Part shown: positions 58,400 through 64,000 of the stretch, in pieces | How the letters are laid out: each line of letters opens with the position of its first letter | Numbering within the stretch: the stretch's first letter is position 1 | NCBI RefSeq assembly: GCF_030413615.1 | Contig: NZ_CP129236.1 | Location: 2,526,001-2,590,000 of the forward strand | Length of the DNA: 64,000 nucleotides | Reading direction: 5' to 3' | Origin: Planococcus shixiaomingii | GTDB taxonomy: Bacteria > Bacillota > Bacilli > Bacillales_A > Planococcaceae | Made by a program: the position numbers and the translations under genes | The notes under the pieces: model-generated | Databases searched by the model: none | Seen by the model: only the letters and a program-made list of their open reading frames with translations | Told to the model about the DNA's origin: nothing

Positions 58400-60088
58400 T
58401 TACATTTCAATGGGCGCTTTCACCCCCAAAAGCCGTAAGCCTTCAGCTAATACAATGGTCACGGCTTTCACTAGCGCCAGCCTGCTTTCCTGCTCCGAGT
58501 CATCCGCCAGTATTTTAACTTGGCTATAATATTTATTAAATTCCTGCGCCAGCTCCAAAACATATTTGGCGATGGCTGACGGCTCCTTTTGATAAAAACT
58601 TTTTTCGATAATGTTCGGAAATTCCATAAGCAGCTTCGCCACAGCCCAGCTAGTTTCATCAGTTAAACCGGCCGAAGACTCCGTACCTACTTCTAGAGCG
58701 GATCTACGCAAAATTGAACAGGCCCGCGCATGTGTATATTGGACATAAGGACCTGTCGTTCCCTCAAATCTCAACATGTCCTCCAGCGAAAACTCCACAT
58801 TGTTTTGCCGGTCATTTTTCAAGTCATGGAAAATGACTGCCCCCACACCAACCATCTTCGCTACTTGTTGTTTATTTGCCAAAGAAGGATTTTTTGCTTC
58901 GATGTTTCCTTCAGCCAACTGAACCGCTTCATTTAGCACTTCCTCCAACAAGACAATTTCGCCTTTTCGAGTCGACATCTTTTTACCGTCTTTCAGCACA
59001 AAGCCGAACGGAATATGGTCCATTTCATCTGCCCACTTATAGCCCATCTTCCCGAGCACTAAAAACAATTGCTTAAAATGGAGCGTTTGTTCAAAACCGA
59101 CCACATACCATGCTTTTGAAAAATGGTACTGTTCCTGCCGATACATAGCTGCTGCCAAATCGCGCGTGGCGTACAAAGTTGCTCCATCGCTTTTCTTAGC
59201 TAACAGCGGAGGCAAGTCATGTTCTTCTAAATCCACCACTTCCGCCCCTTGGGACGAAGAGAGCAAGTTTTGAGCGCTCAAAACCTCGAGCGCCTCTTCC
59301 ATTTTGCTGTTGTAAAATGCTTCCCCGGCGATCGAATCAAATTCCACTCCTAAAAGCTCATATATTTTCGAAAACTCTTGGAGTGATTCGTCGCGGAACC
59401 ACTTCCATAAGCTCTCCGCCTCTTCATTTCCTTCTTCAAGCTTTTTGAACCAGAGGCGCCCTTCCTCATTCAGGCTCGAATCTTTTTCAGCTTCTTTATG
59501 AAACTTCACATATAGAGCCAGCAGCTCTTTAATTGGCGCTTGCCGAACCTTTTCTTCGCTGCCCCAACGCTGATACGCGACGATCAGCTTGCCGAACTGG
59601 GTGCCCCAATCCCCTAAATGGTTGATGCGAACGGCCTTATAGCCGCACTTTTCAGCGATATGGGCGAGTGAATTGCCAATAACCGTCGAACGCAGGTGCC
59701 CCATCGAAAAAGGCTTGGCAATGTTTGGCGACGAAAGGTCGATCGCGATGCTTTGCCCTTTTCCAAAAGAGTGTGAACCGTAGGCGGAGCCGGCTGCTAA
59801 GACCGCATCGATGATTCTTTTGCTAACGGTTTGTTTGTGCAAAAAGCAGTTGACGTAGGAGCCGTCTGCTACGACTTTCTCAAACAACGGATGGTCTATC
59901 TTTGCTGCGAGCTCTTCAGCTATTTTTTGCGGCGCTTTTCTCATCGTCTTGGCTAACAAGAAACAAGGGAAAGCTAAATCTCCCTGTTCTTTGAATCTCG
60001 GTTTTTCAATCAGTTTGATGACCTCTTCCATCGTTAAGGAACTATTTGTCTGTTGTATGATCGCTTCTGCATAAATTGACTTTTGCAT
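58400..60088 (-). CDS. argS: Arginyl-tRNA synthetase, alternative bacterial type
   Basis: Charges tRNA-Arg. The class I signature HxGH appears as FSMGH (127-131) in SSPNIAKPFSMGHLRSTVIG, and the KMSKS loop as GKKMSTRKG near residue 375. This matches the ArgS type seen in lactobacilli and as an extra copy in some bacilli, not the HLGHARGAAVGD type of Bacillus subtilis. The C-terminal anticodon-binding domain begins around 440 (YVQYTHARACSILRR). Length 562. GGAGGG precedes the ATG. It is controlled by the T-box leader directly upstream. Confidence 0.94.
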   Translation of the reverse strand: MQKSIYAEAIIQQTNSSLTMEEVIKLIEKPRFKEQGDLAFPCFLLAKTMRKAPQKIAEELAAKIDHPLFEKVVADGSYVNCFLHKQTVSKRIIDAVLAAGSAYGSHSFGKGQSIAIDLSSPNIAKPFSMGHLRSTVIGNSLAHIAEKCGYKAVRINHLGDWGTQFGKLIVAYQRWGSEEKVRQAPIKELLALYVKFHKEAEKDSSLNEEGRLWFKKLEEGNEEAESLWKWFRDESLQEFSKIYELLGVEFDSIAGEAFYNSKMEEALEVLSAQNLLSSSQGAEVVDLEEHDLPPLLAKKSDGATLYATRDLAAAMYRQEQYHFSKAWYVVGFEQTLHFKQLFLVLGKMGYKWADEMDHIPFGFVLKDGKKMSTRKGEIVLLEEVLNEAVQLAEGNIEAKNPSLANKQQVAKMVGVGAVIFHDLKNDRQNNVEFSLEDMLRFEGTTGPYVQYTHARACSILRRSALEVGTESSAGLTDETSWAVAKLLMEFPNIIEKSFYQKEPSAIAKYVLELAQEFNKYYSQVKILADDSEQESRLALVKAVTIVLAEGLRLLGVKAPIEM

Positions 60089-60113
60089 CTTTTTCCCTCC
60101 ATTTTTTGAAAAT

Positions 60114-60350
60114 AAAAAAATCCCGCCTCTAGGTTTCTAGAGACGGGATTTCCCGCGGTACCACTCTGATTGTCCATACTTGGACCAGCTTAAAAAAGGA
60201 TAACGGATTTCTCCGACAAAGCCCTACTCATCCTTTCAGGCCGCTTCTCAGAAGTGCGTTTCACAAAGAGCAGGCAACCGGGCTCACACCATCCCCGGCT
60301 CGCTTATGCCGTTCTCTTTCTTACTTTCTTCTTCACTGAATTTGTATATT
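60114..60350 (-). ncRNA. T-box riboswitch (arginine) upstream of argS
   Basis: The leader of argS on the minus strand contains the T-box sequence AGAGTGGTACCGCGGG (60166-60151) followed by a terminator, AATCCCGTCTCTAG-AAAC-CTAGAGGCGGGATT, with a run of Ts ending near 60114. Upstream stem I has AGTA in a purine-rich 5' arm and, in the 3' arm, GTGAAACGCACTTC, where CGC (60258-60256) followed by A is the expected specifier: an arginine codon. When uncharged tRNA-Arg binds, the antiterminator forms and argS is expressed. Confidence 0.92.
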
Positions 60351-60356
60351 TTGGTT

Positions 60357-60385
60357 AGTTTATAGGAATGGAAACTAAATGTCAA
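60357..60385 (-). promoter_or_regulatory. Promoter for the argS T-box transcript
   Basis: Minus-strand TTGACA (60385-60380) and TAAACT (60362-60357), spacing 17 bases, directly upstream of the T-box leader. Confidence 0.75.
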
Positions 60386-60593
60386 AACATTTTTTGAATG
60401 CTGCTTTTTGCTATGACTTTGATTATAATAAATTACTTTTTAGCCGCTCCATTGATTTTTCCTAATAATTAGAATTATTGAAACTCCTTGGAATATAAAC
60501 CGTATTATCTATAAATGAAATGATTTGCTTGCACAATTAGAAGATATACCGGCAAATGAATATAAAAATTTATCCTAAAAAGGAGGTATACAG
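60386..60593. other. AT-rich intergenic region between argS promoter and the SurA-N-like gene
   Basis: No gene is seen. A possible plus-strand promoter for the next gene is TTGGAA (60488-60493) with TATAAA (60510-60515), spacing 16 bases. The strong ribosome site AAAAAGGAGG lies just before 60594. Confidence 0.35.
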
Positions 60594-61277
60594 ATGAAAC
60601 TAAGAAAAAGCTTGCTGATTTATGCAATCAGTTTAACTGTATTAAGTTTTATTTTAATCGTCAATATTTTTAACGCTAAGGCTGATTCGACTAAAATAGC
60701 CCCTGTAAAAACAGAAACAGAAGTAGCTGAAGAAGTTCAAAATGGAGGGAAAATACTGTTAGAGCCAACTGAAAAAATGTGGAAAAATGCAATTGATATG
60801 ACAAGTAACCACAAGCAGGAAAACGAGCAACTTCAAAAATGGATTATCCGAATCATCATGGAAGAAACTTTAAAGAATAATGAAATCAAAATAGCTGATG
60901 CAGTCAAAGCAGCAAAGGAAAGATACGCTTTTGAACAAGCTTGGCTAGAACTTGCTGCAGAAAAATACAAGATTACGTACACGGACGATGAAGTAGACGA
61001 ATGGATAAAAAATGGTCCCGACAAATACCCGATACCGGCAATGGAGGTTCAAGCGAAAGCCCTGGGTCTTACGTTAGAAGAAATGAACCATTCATATGAC
61101 CGTGATTTTTATGTTAAATGGGTGGTCTGGGATAAATTGCTGCCTATTTTAGCAGAGAACAATGATATTGCCATTAAAAATGTGGAAGTTTCAACTGACA
61201 AGTCGTCACCGCATAATCTCTTAGTAGAAAAATATGAGGAAGAAGTTAAGCAATTCCTAAATGAAAAAGGATTATAG
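60594..61277 (+). CDS. Secreted SurA-N-domain-like protein without a PPIase domain
   Basis: A 227-residue protein with a signal peptide or anchor (MKLRKSLLIYAISLTVLSFI..., possible cleavage after NAKA at about 30). The rest is mostly helical; EQAWLELAAEKYKITYTDDE followed by VDEWI and, later, ALGLTLEEMNHSYDRDFYV matches the pattern of SurA/PrsA-type chaperone N-domains. No parvulin domain follows, and the protein ends soon after with KQFLNEKGL. It is single-gene, with a strong ribosome site and its own terminator. Likely a cell-surface helper or a truncated chaperone relative; function not known. Confidence 0.7.
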   Translation: MKLRKSLLIYAISLTVLSFILIVNIFNAKADSTKIAPVKTETEVAEEVQNGGKILLEPTEKMWKNAIDMTSNHKQENEQLQKWIIRIIMEETLKNNEIKIADAVKAAKERYAFEQAWLELAAEKYKITYTDDEVDEWIKNGPDKYPIPAMEVQAKALGLTLEEMNHSYDRDFYVKWVVWDKLLPILAENNDIAIKNVEVSTDKSSPHNLLVEKYEEEVKQFLNEKGL

Positions 61278-61321
61278 AAAGCCATTAGGAAGAAGAAATT
61301 CTTCCAAATGGCTTTTCTTTT
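61276..61321 (+). terminator. Terminator after the SurA-N-like gene
   Basis: AAAGCCATTAGGAAGAA, a short loop, TTCTTCCAAATGGCTTT (one mismatch), then TCTTTT. Confidence 0.85.
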
Positions 61322-61365
61322 AGTCCTTAAAGACAACAATATTCCTCCTTCAAGGTTGCATTCAA

Positions 61366-61670
61366 CTACATTTCACAAGAGCTTCTAAACGAGTGCAGCG
61401 GCATGAAGCCAACCTGCCAGATACCATCTTCATTTTGAATCATATTAAAACCTGCTGTCTCCTCAAGGCCTTCTGTCCAAGTGAATGTAATAACTCCGGT
61501 ATAGTCATTTACCTTCTGAAACTCCGATGGTTCCTTTTCCGTCCTTCTTCTATTTCTGATTCGACACTGACCAGTTGGTACAGGATTTGCTTTACCGAAT
61601 CACCGGTGGAGCGAAATTCACATTGGCAATAGCTTTTATCGTTAGCTTGGTCCGAATCGTTCTTGGACTG
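61366..61670 (-). pseudogene. 3' remnant of an unidentified secreted-type protein gene
   Basis: On the minus strand, directly after the yczE stop and in the same frame, a coding-like stretch encodes QSKNDSDQANDKSYCQCEF and continues through SVKQILYQLVSVESEIEEGR; near an A-run around 61533 it must shift by one base to continue as KEPSEFQKVNDYTGVITFTW and finish QVGFMPLHSFRSSCEM before a TAG at 61366. There is no start codon or signal sequence. The amino-acid pattern looks like the mature part of a small lipoprotein. I read it as a 5'-deleted, frameshifted gene remnant of unknown family. The rest of the gap (61322-61365) is empty. Confidence 0.5.
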
Positions 61671-62309
61671 CTAATTGATTTTGGGTGATTTGTTTATGTT
61701 TACTAACATACTGTCCAATGCTCTTCCAATAGGAGCCATAAAGAAATTAAGTATTAGTCCCCCAAAACAGACAGTTAATACAGTTCCAATGCCAATTGGT
61801 CCATTTAGCATTATGGCCAAAACCAAAAATATGAAATAAATGAGTGTTCTGGATAAAAATAAATTGGTTCCGGTTAATTCCTTTAAGATTAAGGTTAAGC
61901 GGTCCACTGGAATCGGAGCGAAATTCGTGTGTAGATAAGTCGCAGTTCCTATTCCTATAACGATTAGGCCTACAGAAAAGCAAACCGATCTGCTTAGCCA
62001 TAACTCCGGCGCAATGAAACTGTCCATAAGGAAAAGCCATAAATCAATACCCATTCCCGTAATAACAGCTGTTACCAATCCCAACACTTCCGGTCTTTGT
62101 CTTATTAAAATTGAATTGCAGGCGATCATTAGTCCAGCCAGTATAATTTCCCAACTTCCCACTGTAAGCCCCACGTTTCTAGATAATCCTACCAACACGG
62201 CATCAAAAGGCGATGTTCCTAAGTTTGACTGGATTGTGAGAGCAATCCCGAGAGTCAACAGTAATATTCCTCCTATGTAAAAAACGTATTTCACATTATC
62301 CATCCTCAT
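61671..62309 (-). CDS. yczE: YczE/YyaS/YitT family membrane protein
   Basis: An integral membrane protein of 212 residues with about five helices. It has GIALTIQSNLGTSPFDAVLV (about 21-40) and the matching internal repeat GIGTATYLHTNFAPIPVDRL (about 118-137), typical of the YczE family. In Bacillus subtilis YczE is needed for full surfactin and bacillaene production, but its biochemical role is uncertain, and no such cluster is present here. The ATG shares one base with the GNAT stop (TAATG), so the two genes form a coupled operon. Confidence 0.82.
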   Translation of the reverse strand: MRMDNVKYVFYIGGILLLTLGIALTIQSNLGTSPFDAVLVGLSRNVGLTVGSWEIILAGLMIACNSILIRQRPEVLGLVTAVITGMGIDLWLFLMDSFIAPELWLSRSVCFSVGLIVIGIGTATYLHTNFAPIPVDRLTLILKELTGTNLFLSRTLIYFIFLVLAIMLNGPIGIGTVLTVCFGGLILNFFMAPIGRALDSMLVNINKSPKIN

Positions 62310-62755
62310 TATTTTTTTGAGTTAGGTAGTTCTTTTACCATGAGAACATGTGGGATTCCGTCTTCCATAAAGGGATTTGAGGAATTCCGATAACCAAGTT
62401 TTTTATAGAAACCTTCGGCCTGCGTCTGGCCATGTAATTTCACTTGGGAGGCTCCCCGTTCTTCGGCAATTTCTTCTAGCGTTTTGATGATTACTTTCCC
62501 AAGACCAAATTTTCGGTACGGCTCAAGAATGCAGATTCTTTCCAATTTCCCTGTTTCCTCCATGAATCTTACCCTTCCCGTTCCGACTGCCTGGTTTTTG
62601 TAAAAAACGAGGATGTGTTCACAACGTCCATCGAGTGTATCAAATTGATCAAACTCATCTTCTAGTGGTACACCTTGTTCTTTTACAAATACCTCTTCTC
62701 GAATGGCAAATGCTTTTCTTAAATTTTCATCACTGGTTATTCTGGTCGCCTGCAT
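62309..62755 (-). CDS. GNAT family N-acetyltransferase (YjcF-like)
   Basis: Acetyl-CoA-dependent transferase of 148 residues: AFAIREEVFVKEQGVPLEDE (about 16-35), GTGRVRFMEETGKLERICIL (about 57-76), the acetyl-CoA loop EPYRKFGLGKVIIKTLEE (about 77-94) and FYKKLGYR. It resembles YjcF and ElaA-type proteins of unknown substrate. I chose the ATG at 62755 (AAAGGA nine bases upstream); an in-frame start 33 bases earlier has no ribosome site. First gene of a pair with yczE behind a promoter flanked by two palindromes. Confidence 0.88.
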   Translation of the reverse strand: MQATRITSDENLRKAFAIREEVFVKEQGVPLEDEFDQFDTLDGRCEHILVFYKNQAVGTGRVRFMEETGKLERICILEPYRKFGLGKVIIKTLEEIAEERGASQVKLHGQTQAEGFYKKLGYRNSSNPFMEDGIPHVLMVKELPNSKK

Positions 62756-62793
62756 ATTGTTCAGTCCTTTTGAGTTAATTTCTTTCAACTAAT

Positions 62794-62811
62794 TTGTTGT
62801 AAATGCAACAA
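62794..62811. promoter_or_regulatory. Operator-like palindrome 2 (downstream of promoter)
   Basis: Minus strand TTGTTGCATTTACAACAA, an 18-base dyad just downstream of the predicted transcript start. It shares the pattern TTGTTGCAYTTRCAAYAA with the copy at 62838. A MarR- or TetR-like repressor is plausible; none is encoded nearby. Confidence 0.55.
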
Positions 62812-62823
62812 ACCTATGTATTG

Positions 62824-62852
62824 AATATAAACTTTTATTATTGCAAGTGCAA
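62824..62852 (-). promoter_or_regulatory. Promoter for the GNAT-yczE operon
   Basis: Minus-strand TTGCAC (62852-62847) and TATATT (62829-62824), spacing 17 bases. The -35 box lies inside the upstream palindrome. Confidence 0.65.
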
Positions 62853-62855
62853 CAA
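62838..62855. promoter_or_regulatory. Operator-like palindrome 1 (over the -35 box)
   Basis: Minus strand TTGTTGCACTTGCAATAA; the extended form has ATTATTG...CAATAAT arms. Its centre is 44 bases from the centre of palindrome 2, about four helical turns, on the same helix face. Confidence 0.55.
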
Positions 62856-62912
62856 TAATCTTACTTAGAAGTCTCTTCTGCAAGACATTTTAAGTGTATC
62901 TACAGAGAAACT

Positions 62913-62957
62913 AAAAAAAGCTGTGATGCTCATAATTTTTCGCATCACAGCTTTTTT
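62913..62957. terminator. Bidirectional-type terminator after the L7/L12-like gene
   Basis: AAAAAAAGCTGTGATGC and GCATCACAGCTTTTTT with a 12-base loop. On the minus strand it ends the dsdA-L7/L12-like transcript. Confidence 0.88.
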
Positions 62958-62981
62958 AGTTTAATCAACTATTATTTTCAG

Positions 62982-63260
62982 TTATAAACCGTCAACATAC
63001 TGTTTTGCTTCCAACAGCGACAAGCCAAGCGCTTTTCTTGCTTCCCTGACGGCTTTGACCGTTTCGCCATTCTTCATGAGCCCGCGCAGCTTGCGGTTGA
63101 TTTCCGGTTCTTGCACATCGACGCCTTTTTCCAGCGACGCAATTTTCCCGGTTAAAAGATCCATACGCGTTTCCATTCGTTTTAACCGCTCATTTATCAA
63201 CAAGTAAAAACCGTAAACGCATCCGAGCACGATTACTGCAATAAGTAGTGTCCAAACCAA
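62982..63260 (-). CDS. Membrane-anchored protein with L7/L12 C-terminal-like domain
   Basis: A 92-residue protein: one membrane helix (VWTLLIAVIVLGCVYGFYLL, about 2-21), a short coiled stretch (RLKRMETRMDLLTGKIASLE, about 25-44), then about 45 residues like the end of ribosomal protein L7/L12: LRGLMKNGETVKAVREARKALGLSLLEAK, where the KAVRE and GLSLLEAK helices match the L12 C-domain. It lacks the L12 dimerisation domain and is not ribosomal L12. The start is TTG, eight bases after GAGGAGGG. It follows dsdA by 15 bases. Function unknown. Confidence 0.75.
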   Translation of the reverse strand: MVWTLLIAVIVLGCVYGFYLLINERLKRMETRMDLLTGKIASLEKGVDVQEPEINRKLRGLMKNGETVKAVREARKALGLSLLEAKQYVDGL

Positions 63261-63275
63261 CTCCTAGGCCCTCCT

Positions 63276-64000
63276 CTATTTCAAAAGCGCTTTCCCTTTT
63301 TCATAGAATGATTTCATATCCTCTTCCGGTACAAGTGCTCCGCCCGTCGCCCAGACAATATGATTCGCTTTCTCTGCGTTTAATCCATTCATGGTGTAGT
63401 ACTCTGTGTTCAAAACCCTGCCTGGCCCGCATAATCCTGCTGTTGCGGAAGGTTCAACGTAAATATTTTCGCTGTCGGCCAAAAGCGCCAGCAGCTTGAA
63501 CAGTTCGTCGTCTTCAAGCGTATAAATACCGCTGATCAGCTGTTCGCTAAAAGAAGAAGCGAAGCTTGACGGCCTGCCGACTGCAAGGCCGTCGCCTTCT
63601 GTACAGTTGTCAATGCCGAAATCCTGAACGCAAACCTTTTCTTTCAATCCCGTCATCAAGCCGAGCAATACCGACGGCGAATGGGTCGGCTCAACGAAAA
63701 AGCAGTGAACGTGATCGCCGAAAACCTGTTTTAAGCCGAAAGCGATGCCTCCCGGAGCTCCGCCGACGCCGCATGGCAAATAGACGAACAGCGGATGTTC
63801 TGCATCGACAGCCACATTTTGTTCTTCCAATTGTTTTTGCAGCCTGAACGCGGCGACGCTATAGCCAAGAAATAAATTCCGAGACTTTTCGTCATCAACA
63901 AAATAGGCGTTCGGCGTTTGCAACGTTTCCTTGCGGCCTTTTGTGATAGCTTCCCCAAAATCACCTTCACATTCATGGACAGTGGCACCTTTTTCACGCA
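63276..64000 (-). CDS. dsdA: D-serine dehydratase, C-terminal part (cut by window edge)
   Basis: PLP enzyme that converts D-serine to pyruvate and ammonia. The visible 241 residues include REKGATVHECEGDFGEA, FLGYSVAAFRLQKQLEE, the PLP phosphate loop PCGVGGAPGGIAFGLK (about 75-90 of the visible part), GLAVGRPSSFAS and VEPSATAGLCGP, all matching DsdA. The 5' end lies beyond the window. It is the upstream gene of the membrane L7/L12-like protein, which ends the transcript. Confidence 0.92.
   Translation of the reverse strand, partial: REKGATVHECEGDFGEAITKGRKETLQTPNAYFVDDEKSRNLFLGYSVAAFRLQKQLEEQNVAVDAEHPLFVYLPCGVGGAPGGIAFGLKQVFGDHVHCFFVEPTHSPSVLLGLMTGLKEKVCVQDFGIDNCTEGDGLAVGRPSSFASSFSEQLISGIYTLEDDELFKLLALLADSENIYVEPSATAGLCGPGRVLNTEYYTMNGLNAEKANHIVWATGGALVPEEDMKSFYEKGKALLK

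Noticed and set aside
61530..61545. Programmed -1 frameshift joining the two halves of the remnant after yczE
   Set aside because: The A-run does not fit the usual heptamer in the reading frame, and the upstream frame lacks any start codon, so decay is the simpler reading.

Overview
The window looks like a chromosomal segment of a Gram-positive Bacillales bacterium, most likely a Planococcus-type member of the Planococcaceae. The family is inferred from three things. The gene order follows the Bacillus subtilis proS-to-remA region almost gene for gene. The sporulation gene spoVM and the flagellar cluster found there in Bacillus are absent. Palindromic intergenic repeats of a style I associate with this family occur at several junctions. 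No rRNA, tRNA, CRISPR array, phage or insertion sequence was found. Nearly all genes up to 54.3 kb are on the minus strand, so transcription runs from high to low coordinates; rpmB is the one exception.

Region by region, in coordinate order. 1-9.3 kb: proS (partial), rseP, dxr, cdsA, uppS, frr, pyrH, tsf, rpsB, codY, covering isoprenoid, phospholipid and undecaprenyl synthesis, translation factors and a nutrient regulator. 9.4-16.7 kb: hslU, hslV, xerC (the codVWX genes), trmFO, topA, dprA. 17-25.9 kb: sucD, sucC, rnhB, rbgA, a signal peptidase, rplS with its own promoter and leader, trmD, rimM, khpA, rpsP, ffh, ylxM. 26-31.3 kb: ftsY, smc, rnc. 31.8-35.4 kb: the fatty-acid/phospholipid operon fapR-plsX-fabD-fabG-acpP with a clear FapR operator. 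35.4-41.2 kb: recG, sdaAA, sdaAB, fakA, an Asp23 protein. 41.4 kb: rpmB (+). 41.8-54.3 kb: thiN, rpe, rsgA, prkC, prpC, rsmB, fmt, def, priA, coaBC, rpoZ, gmk, remA. From 54.4 kb the conserved order ends and the segment is accessory in character: rqcH, an ABC importer lacking its ATPase, a VOC protein, an ArgS of the alternative type behind an arginine T-box, a secreted SurA-N-like protein, a gene remnant, a GNAT-YczE pair with two operator-like palindromes, a membrane-anchored L7/L12-like protein and dsdA (partial).

Many genes overlap by 1 to 32 bases (uppS/cdsA, pyrH/frr, hslV/hslU, rimM/trmD, fapR/plsX/fabD/fabG, sdaAA/recG, rsgA/rpe/thiN, coaBC/priA, def/fmt/rsmB, GNAT/yczE), indicating polycistronic transcription and translational coupling. 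TTG and GTG starts are frequent and several starts were moved to match Shine-Dalgarno spacing. I did not see a wholly new defence or mobile system. The observations most worth checking are an HslV peptidase whose N-terminus has neither Ser nor Thr at position 2, three promoters whose -35 box lies in the tail or arm of the preceding terminator, palindromic repeats that have become terminators or a long acpP 3' UTR, and the twin palindromes around the GNAT-YczE promoter.
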